A DNA stretch of 64,000 bases from Tigriopus japonicus (taxonomy: Eukaryota > Arthropoda > Copepoda > Harpacticoida > Harpacticidae): positions 4,913,463-4,977,462 of the forward strand of contig CM021318.1 of assembly GCA_010645155.1 (NCBI GenBank), read 5' to 3'. Each line of letters starts with the position of its first letter. Positions within the stretch are counted from its first letter, which is position 1. The translations under genes and the position numbers were made by a program. A model generated the notes under the pieces. That model saw only the letters and a program-made list of their open reading frames with translations. It did not search any database and was not told the DNA's origin. Shown in pieces: positions 33,348 through 44,176 of the stretch.

Positions 33348-36300
33348 ATGGTAAGTTTATGTAAGCGGGTCTGTGATATTTATAACTTAACCATGACATA
33401 GATGGGGGAGCAATATTTCACTCTTAAGCTTTCCATTACAATACTTGTGAGTCATGTTCCAGAGGTTAGAGCTCTGTTGATGTTGATTGGCGCACTTCAT
33501 ACTCGATTTGTTGGGTGTTTCCTGAGTCATTTTTGTCATTCGATAAGCCGATGAATGCGTCAGTCGATTTTATGAGGTCCCAGAACATAGTTGTCACAAT
33601 TTAAGGCCAAATAGAGGTCCTAATATCATCTTTAATTTCTTAGGTGGTTCAACCTTGACAATAGAGCTCCGCTACTCATTGATATTGATCCAGGTACACC
33701 TAACTCGGTTTGATCCAGTTTTCCAATAGGCCCTAACGCTAAAGCATACATAACCTACCCATCGACGTACCACCGTAGGGTTTTTTCCTCGATCGTTAAT
33801 ATATAGTGTGTGTGCGTGTCCTCTTGGCTGCTTGCGCAGATATAATCAGCATGAAGAGGGGCACTCTTGTAAGGATTTCATCAATATTTCATCAGTCCCC
33901 TTTTGCATGGTTCAGTTTACCTTCACACCTCAAGTATATAGACAACGAGCGAGGAGGGGATTTTTTCGAGTCTTGAGCCTTATCTCATTTGGCATGTGAC
34001 CTGAATTCCAGCAGGATTGAACTATTATTCCGTGTTCAATCATTTGTGAATGATTTTTCTAGGCAATCCTAGCGGAGGCCGAGGATTCTTTCCTCACCGG
34101 AGATCCCACCCCAGAAACCAAGATGATTCCTCGACCCAGTAGTGTCCATGTGGAGAATGACCCGTCGGTCTATTCTCAACCAGTGTACCACAAACAGTCC
34201 TCGAATGCCTGTGGGCAGTGTCTGGACAAGTTCAAAAATGGCATTATTGGAGGTATGGAACGATTTTTCTTCCATTATGGGAAGGCCGTGGCCACTCGGC
34301 CAAGTTGCTTCATCATTCTTTGCATCGTCATTGCCGCGGCCAGTGGAAGTGGACTCATGAAGTTCAAGCAAGAGAATTTGGGACACAAGCTCTGGATCTC
34401 GGAAGAATCCAATTCGAGGAAAGATACGGATTGGTTGTGGAGTAATTATCCCCCATCGACACGAATGGCCTCCATGATTTTTGAAGCCGATGATGTTCTA
34501 GTTCCTGAGGTGCTCCAAACCATGTATCGAATACACAAAGAAATCGAGGCCATCGAAACCAAACTAGGAGAGGGTTGGAAAGACCATTGTCAATTGTTGC
34601 CCGTGTTCAAGGCACCGGATCTTAGTCAGATTCTTTCTTTTGGAAAACGAAGGAGAAAACGTCAAATTGCCAATGAAACGGCAGAGGAAGAGGATTTTAG
34701 CTTTGATTTCAATTTTGATGATAATGATTTCTTCGCCGAGGACGATGGATTTGGGCAAGTGAGCTTCGATAACGTCGGTGAGACACCGGCAACCAATGAT
34801 GACATGCTGAGCATTGCCGAGTCTTTTAGTGCCAGTTCCTATCCTAAGCCCTATTGTGATATCGTGGAAGGGATGGAAATGGCTTGTTTCGAAATGAGCA
34901 TTTTGGAATTGTGGGCCCGAGATGGAGCCTATACGTCTGAAACCGACGATGAAATCGCAAATCTTACCAAAGAAAACATTCTTGAAAAAATCAATTCTGT
35001 GAATACAAGTGGAGTGTTCTTGAACAAGAGAAATTTTACCACTCTACTCTCTGGCATTGGATATGAAGCCAATTCCAATAGAATTGTCAGTGCTAGAGCC
35101 ACGGTGATTTGGTGGTTTGGGCGTATGAATGGTACTGAAGCTCTTATGATGCCGGTTAAAGAAAGACAAGAACCCATAACCCAAGGCACTCTGGAATTTG
35201 AGGGTGAGATGTTGGACGTCATGTTAAATCAGACGGGGTATCCGGATGGGCTGAAATCGTTTCCGAACGCCCGAAGAAGCTTTGGCGATGTGGCTGGCAG
35301 CACCATTCTAGGGGACGTGGGAAAACTTGGCATTGGATACACGATTGTTTTCATTTTTGTGATGATCATGCTTGGGCAATTCAATTGCGTGGAACAGAGG
35401 GCATTTCTGTCATTGACCGGGATCTTAGGAGTGGCCATGGGGATCGTGACATCATACGGTCTCTGCTCCGCTATGGGCTTGTTCTTTGGACCAATGCATG
35501 GGGTTCTACCTTTCCTGCTCTTGGGCATTGGCATTGACGATATGTTTGTGATCATGCAATGCTTCATCACTCTCACGGAAGAGGAAAAAAAGCTCCCGCT
35601 CACGGATCGGTTTGGTGCAGCGATGCAGCATGCTGGTGTAGCCATAACAATCACTTCGGTCACCGATGTAATAGCTTTCGGAATCGGGGGATCCACTGTG
35701 ATCCCAGCCTTGCAATCGTTCTGCCTCTACGCTTCCGTGGGCATAGTGGCCACCTACTTCTATCAATGCACCTTCTTCGTCGCTTGGATGTCCATTGATC
35801 AAAGACGGGTCGAGGATAAACGTGATGGTTGCTTCCCTTGTTGGAAACACACCAATTGGACTCCCAATGCTTGGAGCCAAAAGAGCTGCTTGAGCTCGAC
35901 TTTTAAAGGGGTTGGTCATCTACTCACAAAATGGCCTGTGAAAGCTTTCGTTCTCGTATTGACCTTAGCGATCGCTGGTTGTGGAATCTGGGGTAATGTT
36001 ATGTTGGAACAGAAATTTGACATCACCTGGTTCTTACCTCCAGATACCTACATAGCCCAATGGTTTGCCAAAAACAAAGAGTACTTCCCTTTTGGAGGAG
36101 ACAGAGTAACAATATTTTGTCATGACTTGGACTACCAACACGATTTCGAAGCATTGGCCCATTTGTCCGACAGCATCAAGAATCAAACGGACATTGTCGA
36201 TGATGTCGACTCCTGGACAGATCATTTTACCAAGTACATAAATAGTCATTTTCTTCCAATGTCCCAACGACCCAAGTTACCAGTATTACAACTCAACCAA

Positions 36301-37203
36301 AGTTACTTCGATGATAAGTTATCGCAATTCTTCTTTAGTCCTCGTGGTGGCAAATATCGGGAGCAATTTGAATTCGCCGAACCTTTGCAATGTGGCGAAC
36401 CTGCGTCCAAATTGATCCTGAGTACCATCACATTTACTCATAAGATATTCAGTGGCCCCGAGGAACACATCCCGGCCATGAATCGAATCAAAGAGCTGAT
36501 TGCCAATGCGAATATTTCCGGCCGAATATTCCCTTTATCGCAGGGTTACACCCTTTGGGAGACGGATGAAATCATTGCGGTGGAGCTCTACCGAAATCTT
36601 GCCTTGGCTGTGCTTTGCGTGTTCCTAACCACGTTGTTCCTAATTAGCAATATTGTAACTTCTTCTCTGGTGCTTGTTTGTGTCATCCTCAGCCTCATTG
36701 ATGTGGGCGGGTTCATGCACTTTTGGGGCCTGACCATTGACACGGTCTCGGCCAACAATCTCATAATAGCTATCGGTCTGTGTGTGGACTACAGTGCTCA
36801 TATTGCTCATCGTTTTATGGTCGAGCATGGAACTCGGAATGAGAGAGTGCGCAGAACTTTGCAAAATATTGGACCGGCTGTCTTAAACGGAGGCTTCAGC
36901 ACATTTCTGGCGTTCATTCTTCTGGCAGACTCCAAATCCCACGTTTTCAGTTCGTTCTTCAAGATTTTCTTCCTCGTGGTGACCTTTGGATTGTTCCATG
37001 GTCTGGTGTTCCTGCCCGTGATTTTGAGCATACTTGGACCTGCTCCCAATGCTATCGAAATCGAGCTCCACGAGAACGAGCTGAACATGATTGAAAACAG
37101 TGAGCGAATGATTGGAACAGAGCTTCGAGATACGTCAGTGAGTGTCAATCGAACAGAAAATGGCACACAATTGCAGAACCGATCCAAAACTTATGAAGTT
37201 TAA
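33348..37203 (+). CDS. Patched domain-containing (PTCHD/Ptr-type) membrane protein (1047 aa)
   Basis: Proposed CDS join(33348..33350,34063..37203). Exon 1 contributes only the ATG, in a CGCACCATGG context directly followed by GTAAGT. Exon 2 opens in frame with AILAEAEDSFLTGDP. Topology is RND/Patched-like: an N-terminal membrane segment (about residues 80-100) and a large extracellular loop. A sterol-sensing-domain block of five helices follows, with GIGIDDMF near residues 489-495, then a second loop. The final helix group carries NNLIIAIGLCVDYSAH near residue 906. The two acidic motifs on the transmembrane faces are the family's proton/cation relay signatures. Loop 1 contains RRKRQ followed by a striking Asp/Phe-rich acidic patch (about residues 197-240). 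The likely role is lipid or sterol transport at a plasma or apical membrane. It resembles PTCHD3 and invertebrate Ptr proteins more than Patched itself. The main body is intronless. Confidence 0.92.
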
Positions 37204-37334
37204 AGTAATACTTCATGCAGTCAACGTAACGGGTGTCAAGAATGAATCTTTTAGTTGAAGAAGAATCAAAGAACCTTAAAAGAGATCTGAAAGTTATATC
37301 GGAATTACTAATCTCAACTCGTTGCTTCTTTACG

Positions 37335-37340
37335 AATAAA
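37335..37340 (+). terminator. Polyadenylation signal for the Patched-domain gene
   Basis: AATAAA about 130 bases after the stop codon. Confidence 0.6.
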
Positions 37341-38419
37341 CTAGTTCATTATTTATGATATTAAACCACCGGCCTTCTATAGTTTCCTGAAAATGTCATC
37401 CTTACACAGACAGACAGACACAAATTTGAATAACGCAGGTAGTGCTTAATTTACCTATCGTAAAACAAACGAATGATTTCATCCTTTAACTATTCAAAAG
37501 TTAATCTAAGTTGTTTGTGTAACTAAGCCTAAAAAGATCAACCCATATCAAATGTTCAACTATTGTGTCCAAGACTTGAAACAACAAAATTTGAGCAATC
37601 AAATATTGTGTTGGGTTTTGGACAAAAGAAATAAGTCTCGACATTAAGATTATATTGACAAGCAAACCTTTTTTGCACAATATGAGACATAAATCTTTGC
37701 TTGTTGACAAGCATCACAAAATCACTCATTTATGCCTTACTAAAGGCAAACGAAGAAGGTTTACTAAATGAGATATGTTTATCGGTCATTTATGGACTAC
37801 TTTTCTATTTTACACATATTTATCCATTTAATCCATTTTTAGTCATGCTCACAGGCACCCTCCATATCTAAAACAACTGATTTTGGTGTCATTTTGAAAT
37901 AAGAGATCAATGCAGCTCTTGAAAAATACTTTTTCGAAAACAATCTGGAATTAAGGACATCCCAAATATTGCCTGAATCTGGCCGTGAGGATCAAGTTCC
38001 TTTGGCAAGCTGGATCACTCGTATGAAAAAGTGAAAAAGCCAAAAGTAGTTGATTGAAGGATGCACAGCAAAAGCTATTTTTAAACTTTGTCCTTGAAGG
38101 CGGCAAAGATTTATGTGTCAGATTGTAGATCCCTTTCTCGCTGACTTACAGTTTTGACCGTATTACCACTCAAGATATAAGAATTGAATGGGCAATACTT
38201 TTGGGCTTACATATGATTATGTAGACTTTTTGACCCCGCGGACTTTGAGTTCATAACATTCGTTTTGTCCACGGATTGTCTTATCTGAGAGTTGATTGAA
38301 CAACCATAATCTTTTGATAGTAACATCTTCTTCTTGGATGATGTAACGATAACATAAATTGATGTAGTATGTTTTGATTAAATCATAAGTTGGCCTAGTC
38401 ATCTTGAAATCATTACGGC
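37341..38419. other. Intergenic between Patched-domain and kelch genes
   Basis: No gene is seen. A short CAGACAGACAGACA run occurs near 37407. The kelch gene promoter presumably lies in the last few hundred bases. Confidence 0.4.
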
Positions 38420-39506
38420 ATGTTGAAGTTAGTGATTTTCTCCGTTCTGTTGGTTGAAATATCTGCCTTGGTTTGTGACCCAGGATGGGTCCAATCGTTT
38501 GACCGGTGTGAGCCAGGTCTCGCATTCTTGATTGGTGGATCCAATATAGCTTTAGATAAAAGACTTGGATTCTCCAACACTTCCGAAGTCTTTGGACTTT
38601 CCAAATCTCTGGCACCCTATCCTTATCTCATTGATGCGCCAATTGTCACATGGAAAGATGATCACGTTCTCGTTTGTGGAGGCCGGAATCAAGGAGGTAA
38701 GACCAAAATGGCTTTTTTTAAATGTCGCCAAACGAATTTCAACCATCCTTCCTTCCAATGGCATTGCTCTCGTAGAAGATGATCCAGTATTGAACGAGTG
38801 TTGGGACTATTGGCCTTGTTCCAATGAGTGGAAGATTAGTACTACCCCTCCCATGTCAACAACTCGAGTTGGCGCATCCTTTGTTCAAGTGTCCATCGAG
38901 GACAACCGATTCTTATGGGTTTTGGGAGGTTCAGAATCTGATGAAAGTCAAAGTTTAGCTACAACTGAGCTCCTGGATTTCAACACCAACAAGTGGTTGA
39001 AGGGTCCAAATCTGGCGAATGGCCGATTTAGTTCTTGTGCGTTGAATTTGGGCGAAGGATCGGCATTGGTGGTTGGTGGTTTTCCCACATACACGGATAC
39101 AGAAATGATCCATCTGGAGGATGGGAGTTACTTCTCACAGAATAATAGTTTGAATGAGTTCCGTTGGGGACATGCGTGTGCCAATCTTCCTGACGGTCGA
39201 CAAATAGTGGTTGGAGGGTTGAATGAAAACTTTCTGTCCAAAACTTCAACAGAAATATTTGATGGAACCCAATGGACGTTGGGTCCCAAGCTTCCTTCAT
39301 CAAGATCAGGCATGACAGTCCTAAATTTGGATGGCAGACCAACGCTTTTTGGGGGTGTCCAACTCTCCGCCATTTGGCACACTGAGGTCTTAGCATTGGA
39401 TCTGCAAGAAAATGAATGGGTTAAGCTTCCTCAGAGACTGTTAGAGGCGCACACCTCTGGAGCTGGAACTCTCGTACCTAATTCAATTTTTGATGCTTGT
39501 CCATAG
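38420..39506 (+). CDS. Secreted kelch-repeat protein (335 aa)
   Basis: Proposed CDS join(38420..38696,38776..39506). The 79-bp intron starts GTAAGA and ends TCGTAG; splicing restores the frame exactly (GGRNQG then EDDPVLNECW). A signal peptide opens the protein (MLKLVIFSVLLVEISAL). Six Gly-Gly kelch signatures follow: IGGSN, CGGRN, LGGSE, VGGFP, VGGLN and FGGVQ. Trp residues sit at typical blade positions (KWLKGP, QWTLGP, EWVKLP). This predicts one six-bladed beta-propeller with no BTB domain or catalytic module. A secreted propeller is unlike the intracellular kelch-BTB family, and an extracellular binding role is the reasonable inference. AATAAA at 39535-39540 follows closely. Confidence 0.88.
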
Positions 39507-39534
39507 ATAATATAAAATGTAAAAATGAGATAAG

Positions 39535-39540
39535 AATAAA
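39535..39540 (+). terminator. Polyadenylation signal for the kelch gene
   Basis: AATAAA 29 bases after the TAG stop. It faces a minus-strand AATAAA at about 39580-39588, as expected for convergent transcription units. Confidence 0.6.
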
Positions 39541-39646
39541 TGAACGATTAACCTAAATTATTCTGCAAATCAAAACAATTTTTATTGTTGTTAAATTAAA
39601 ATAATTCCTTGGTCTTCAAATGTTAGGAATTGTTCAACCTCTTGAG

Positions 39647-39949
39647 CTATTGCCCAGTCGCTCCTGTTACTCTTAATTCAATAGAAATGCTCTTAAATAG
39701 CCGTGGCATCAAGGTTTGTATGGTATCTTCACCTAACTCTGTTGCACCCTTACCAATAAGACTTTTTTTATTGAAGGTTGCAGTGTCTTCTATGAACATA
39801 AATCGTTTAGTTTTGGCCAAAGATTCCTTACGACTCAAAGTACATCGGTCAACAATAGCGAAAGTTAACTTAAAAACTTGCTTAAATGAAGTATCCAAAC
39901 ATCTTTTAGACAAAATTGTAGGGCACAGATCAAATTTTAAGGGCTCCAT
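39647..39949 (-). CDS. Hypothetical 100-aa protein, convergent with kelch gene
   Basis: A minus-strand frame runs from ATG at 39949 to TAG. It begins MEPLKFDLCPTILSKRCLD and ends FKSISIELRVTGATGQ. Composition is balanced and lysine/threonine-rich, without low complexity. An AATAAA lies about 60 bases beyond the stop on the same strand, which favours a real transcript. I do not recognise the family, and upstream exons are possible. The opposite-strand frame (39630-39956) also runs open, which weakens the call. Confidence 0.35.
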   Translation of the reverse strand: MEPLKFDLCPTILSKRCLDTSFKQVFKLTFAIVDRCTLSRKESLAKTKRFMFIEDTATFNKKSLIGKGATELGEDTIQTLMPRLFKSISIELRVTGATGQ

Positions 39950-40499
39950 TCGATGAATATTCTCGAATGATTCCGATTATATGGGCTACATAGGTTTTGA
40001 AAATATTTAAGAGAAATCAACGAAAGTACCTCCTTGATTTTTTCAGAAAGACCAATTGTGGTTTGTGAAAAAGACCCCGCTTTTAGAGTTTGTTTGTCTT
40101 GCTTTGAAAATTATTTCTTACGCTAAAAATCAAAGATGTGTGATTTGTTGTAAGAAATATTTCGCCATCATTGTTAGACATAATTGAAATCGTATTAAGT
40201 TACTTAGGTTAGGTATGTTCACGTTAGATTACACTTGATAATTTATACCAACATATGATTTCTTTCAAACATCATTTGGGTGGACCACTGATGAAAAACC
40301 CGATGGTTCGGTGACTAACGTTTGATTGTTCTACTTTTTTCAAAAATGTTTTGTTGAGGAGTCAGCATATCGCTGACAATTGTTACATGAAGGAATATTT
40401 ACTCTACTTGCCACGCTTGGTTGCCATTGATATAATTGGTGGCTAATAGCATTGAAGACGGTCCAAAGAAGAGTTATGACTCCAAAGAGTTCATTTCAG

Positions 40500-40580
40500 T
40501 TTACAGGGGTAGTAGTAAGCCGGGATCGAACCCCATCTTTCAACGAGGCGAGAAGACACGTTACGCATTAAAGGTGCATC
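40500..40580 (-). repeat. tRNA-like pol III B-box sequence, possible SINE fragment
   Basis: The minus strand contains GGGGTTCGATCCC, a good B-box/T-arm sequence. I cannot fold a full cloverleaf around it. A second B-box-like GGGTTCGAACC lies at about 40798 on the plus strand after GTGGTCCAATGG, an A-box-like block, without room for an anticodon arm. Both look like decayed tRNA-derived SINE pieces rather than tRNA genes. Confidence 0.35.
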
Positions 40581-40588
40581 ACTCTTTG

Positions 40589-41124
40589 GATTCTAGGTGA
40601 AAAGGTCACAAACAAAACGGTCACAGGTAAATAGGTCACAAGGTAAAACGGTCACGGCAAAAAGATACCTTTTCCATGAGTATTAGTATGTTTCACTCAA
40701 AATATCTTAGAAACCCATTGGCATATCTTCAAAGAAGGGTGTAATTTTGACTCTAGAGGGGCAAGGACACTCTCCGTGGTCCAATGGATTCAAGGTGGGT
40801 TCGAACCATTGTTCTAAAATCTGTTGGGAGTTACATCGTGTTAACTATGCATATGAGACTTTATGAGGATAAGGATAATCGTGTTCCACTTGGTTAATAT
40901 TGGGTCTCATGGGTCATTATTCAAACATGGAACATACCAGGGCCTTAGGGTCACCCCCTTGGCTACCTTTGGAGCTGCCCGGGTCTGTGACCTTTTTATT
41001 GTGACCTTTTTACCGTGACCTTTTTACCTTGTGCCCTTTTTACCATGTGACCTTTTTACGATAACCATTTTACGGTGACCTTTTCATTGTGACCTATTTA
41101 CCATGTGACCTATTTACTGCGCTC
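40589..41124. mobile_element. Foldback element of AGGTCA/TGACCT repeats with 9-bp TSD
   Basis: CACTCTTTG at 40580-40588 recurs exactly at 41125-41133. The left end has AGGTCAC/CGGTCAC units at about 15-bp spacing, and the right end has at least seven TGACCT units in the opposite orientation, most followed by TTTT. The arms can therefore pair. A 9-bp duplication with long repetitive inverted arms resembles foldback or MULE-type elements. The termini themselves match only weakly, so the class is uncertain. The interior holds a tRNA-like fragment. Confidence 0.65.
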
Positions 41125-41133
41125 CACTCTTTG

Positions 41134-41662
41134 TGTTTAAAAAACAAAAATCATGAAATGATATCAAAATAGGAAAACAGCTTACAAAAAATAAAAATTG
41201 GAAAAAACGTTCAATGTGAGAAACACTGAATAACAAAAAGTACCATATAAGAACACAAATCTCGCTATAAGGAATGCTTTAGGAGACAAAATGGAAACAA
41301 ATATTTACATGAAAGACGAAAAGGGGTGCACATTTTTAAATTTTATTGTTACAAAAGTAGTCAAGTCTAGACGTCATTAGGTAAAAAATTGACACTTGAA
41401 GATTTGAAAGAGCAAAGTAACATGTTTGAATCGTAAACAAAATATATGAAGAAATGAAATCGAAACAAAAAAATCATTGACCAGATGGGGGCGAAACAAG
41501 GGCAGTCTCGTGCTTTTAGAATCATCCTCATCTTGGGAACTTGTTTTGCAAATAAATTTGACTTTGATCTTAGAATTAAGTTCTCTTCATATTTCGAACC
41601 TTTCTCAGGTCAGCTACGATGTCATAGTGTTTAAGAATCAAAAAGCCATGCTGAGTGATCAT
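41134..41662. other. Intergenic, no gene seen
   Basis: A-rich sequence with no supported exon or repeat structure. Confidence 0.4.
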
Positions 41663-42219
41663 TAGGGCCCGGAAAAATATTTGCAAAAAAGTGACAAAAT
41701 ATCCAATATATATTTTTTCAAAAGGCCAAAATATTTGGAAAAAGCCGGATAGTTAAGAAATATTTTTTGGAAAAGGCCATTTTTGGTATTTATGTCTGTG
41801 TGCACCGATTTTCCAAATTTGTTTCTGGTGAAATTGATGCATTTCGCCGTTTTTGGGGGTAAACTTGACATGTAATTGATTAAAACAATACAATTTTTAA
41901 TTTGCCTCACTAGATGGCGCAGTTTTTTTCGTATATGACAGTGGTTCTGATTGTGAATGCCTAATCTTAGTACAAATGCCATTTTGCAGGGATTTTGTAT
42001 TTTGGGTTCATTTTGGAAAAGTTCTATTAAGCATTGGTCATTCATTTCTTTTCCTCAATTTTGCCCGAAATATTTTTTTTGACTAGAATATTCGAGAAAT
42101 ATTTATTTTTTCCTTGAAACAGCCAAAATATTTTAAAAAAATATTTAAAAAATCGGGAAAGAGAGGGAAAATAATTTTTGAAATATTTTATATCTTAAAA
42201 AAACTATTTCCGGGCCCTA
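41663..42219. mobile_element. hAT-like non-autonomous element (557 bp)
   Basis: The ends are inverted: the left starts TAGGGCCCGGAAA and the right ends TTTCCGGGCCCTA, with further AAATATTT-rich subterminal inversion. Flanking octamers GTGATCAT and GTGATTGC share only their first five bases, so the duplication is imperfect or decayed. A 127-codon minus-strand frame (41662-42045) spans part of it without transposase motifs. Confidence 0.75.
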
Positions 42220-42913
42220 GTGATTGCAAGCAAAGATTTCGTCGAAACACCCTTTTGCCCTACCACAAGATGGCGTAGATTGCCACTTCTTCTGTTGCTC
42301 AACTGATCTTTCAATACAGACTTTTTTACATTCACAAGAGACTAGACAAGTGACAGGTTTCGTGTCTACGAAACCTTATAGTTCCCAGTGATTCCACTAG
42401 GCTCTTTCTTCTGGTAAGACAGCTGTTCTCGTCTCGTCCCTCTCCCGTCCCATTGCGATATCCCTCTGTTAAGATTACTTCCGAAGCCTGGCTTATAGGC
42501 CTGGTTCCAACACCAGGTCTAAGAATCGCAGCCTTTTGCTGACCTTCAAGACCAACACACGGCTCGCCTATAAACTAATCCTTCTTCCCCCAATGGCTAG
42601 AATAGCCAGGAACCCTGGAATAGCATAGAAGAGTGGTATGTTGCAGAATATCCTTAGGTAAGTGATATTCTTCGCCTTCAAAAAAACGAAGGTGAATGAA
42701 AAAAGTTATTTTTCTAAAACGCAGTTAAGAAATTGAGTTTTCATTTTGAGAACAGGAGAGGGCACAGAAGCTTAATCTTTTGTGTTTAATTGTATGAAGG
42801 CTATCTAGGTACCAGATATGCCAGTATTCTTAAATATCTCTTTGAGTCAGACTTGCTAAAGAAGCAGTTTTTTTCCACTCTCAATTTCATATCGGTATCA
42901 ATATTTCAAATTA
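42220..42913. other. 3' flank of the dehydrogenase gene
   Basis: No coding exon is seen. A pyrimidine-rich patch (CTCGTCTCGTCCCTCTCCCG) lies near 42427. The minus-strand dehydrogenase 3' UTR should fall here, though I find no clear AATAAA. Confidence 0.4.
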
Positions 42914-44176
42914 TCACCAAACAAGGTACATCAGGAAAACCATAATGTAATACAAGAGCATAAGAAGCAAAGCTCCTACAGCCAAAACTACGGGCCAACC
43001 AATAATATCAGGTTCATAGCCGACTTTCTTCAAAATCCAGCCAGCCACCACTGAGCACGCAAAAAGGTTCTCGTTGCAATTTGGAAAGTCTATCAGTGGC
43101 ACATCGGGATAGATCAAGTAACAAGCTCCATCCTTGTCCTTATCAAGAGCCGTGATCATGGCTTGACCAACTTCTTGAGCAGTGAGCACCCGGGTTTTGG
43201 TGGCACGTTCCAGCTTGGCGAGGTCGCTGATCTCATTTCGGAGCAATTGAGTATCGGCAAACCAAGGACATAGGGCGTACGCCTTCACACCTGTAGAACA
43301 CAAACTTAGTTTCTTTGCATTGAAACACTTGATTCAAGAGTTTACCGTATTTAGAGAAAGGCGTGGGTCTCGCTCTAGGAAAAGATCTGGTCAATCCTAT
43401 GACCCCATGTTTGGCCATGGTGTACCCGCTAATTGAAATATCAGAGGTAAAACCACTTGCAATCCCAGCAATTGAAGAGATGTTGATGATGCGACCGCTC
43501 TAAAGTTGCAACAAATTGAACATGTAGCCATGGCAATAGAATGAAGCAAATAATTTGAATGTACCATATTTTTGCCCATTCTCTCCAAGGCCAAAAAGGT
43601 TCCCTTTCCAACGCCTTTGAGCATGATATCCACATTCCGTTCCCAACCGAGACTGGCTCCAATACCGGCATTATTAACCAAAATGGCCACAGCTCCCAGT
43701 TTTTGCTCCGTCTCATCCCAAAGTGAGGTCCAGTCCTCATCTTTCGTGACATCAGCTCTGGACGAGGAAGTGGCAAAACTCGATGTCAATTCAGCACAAA
43801 GCGTAAAAACTCTCAGACTTTTTAGTCATCAATTCCAAAGGTGCAAAAACATAGACAGCCTTGAAACCTGCATACTTTTAAGCACGTCTGAGTGTCAGCC
43901 AATACAACAGATCGCACCTGATAAAAATGACGTTTTCCTTGCCAAAGTCCTTTTGAAAATCGGATTCTGTTTTACGGCCGACCTCCTCGTTGATATCGGA
44001 GAAGGCCACCTTAGCTCCCTTCTTCAGGAGGAGATTCGTAAACTCTCTTCCAAATCCTTGGGAACCGCCCGTGACAATTGCCACATTTCCTAAGATTGGG
44101 ATTGAGCATTATGGGTTTTTAATGTTTAATACAATACAAACAATAGTTTCAATTTACCTTGAATCTTGTAACCCAT
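42914..44176 (-). CDS. Short-chain dehydrogenase/reductase with C-terminal membrane anchor (304 aa)
   Basis: Minus-strand CDS join(44176..44158,44089..43918,43757..43565,43499..43346,43290..42914); all five exons join in phase. The first exon codes MGYKIQ only. The classical SDR signature is complete: TGGSQGFG (residues 13-20) for the dinucleotide, Asp in FSDIN favouring NAD(H), and NNAG (92-95). NISSIAG supplies the catalytic Ser (136-137), and YTMAK supplies Tyr154 and Lys158. Overall it resembles 15-hydroxyprostaglandin dehydrogenase-type SDRs. It has about four extra residues between Ser and Tyr and about 40 extra C-terminal residues forming a hydrophobic anchor (WPVVLAVGALLLMLLYYIMV). 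That tail suggests an ER or other membrane location. Substrate is not inferable; prostanoid, retinoid or steroid alcohols are possible. Confidence 0.92.

Noticed and set aside
35229..35919. Minus-strand frames of 137 and 155 codons
   Set aside because: Antisense shadows of the sterol-sensing region of the Patched-type gene.
38565..38782. Apparent frameshift between two kelch frames
   Set aside because: Explained by a normal 79-bp GT-AG intron (38697-38775) that restores the frame exactly.
40741..40830. Possible tRNA gene with A-box and B-box-like sequence
   Set aside because: The boxes are too close to leave room for an anticodon arm and no acceptor stem is visible; better treated as a SINE-like fragment.
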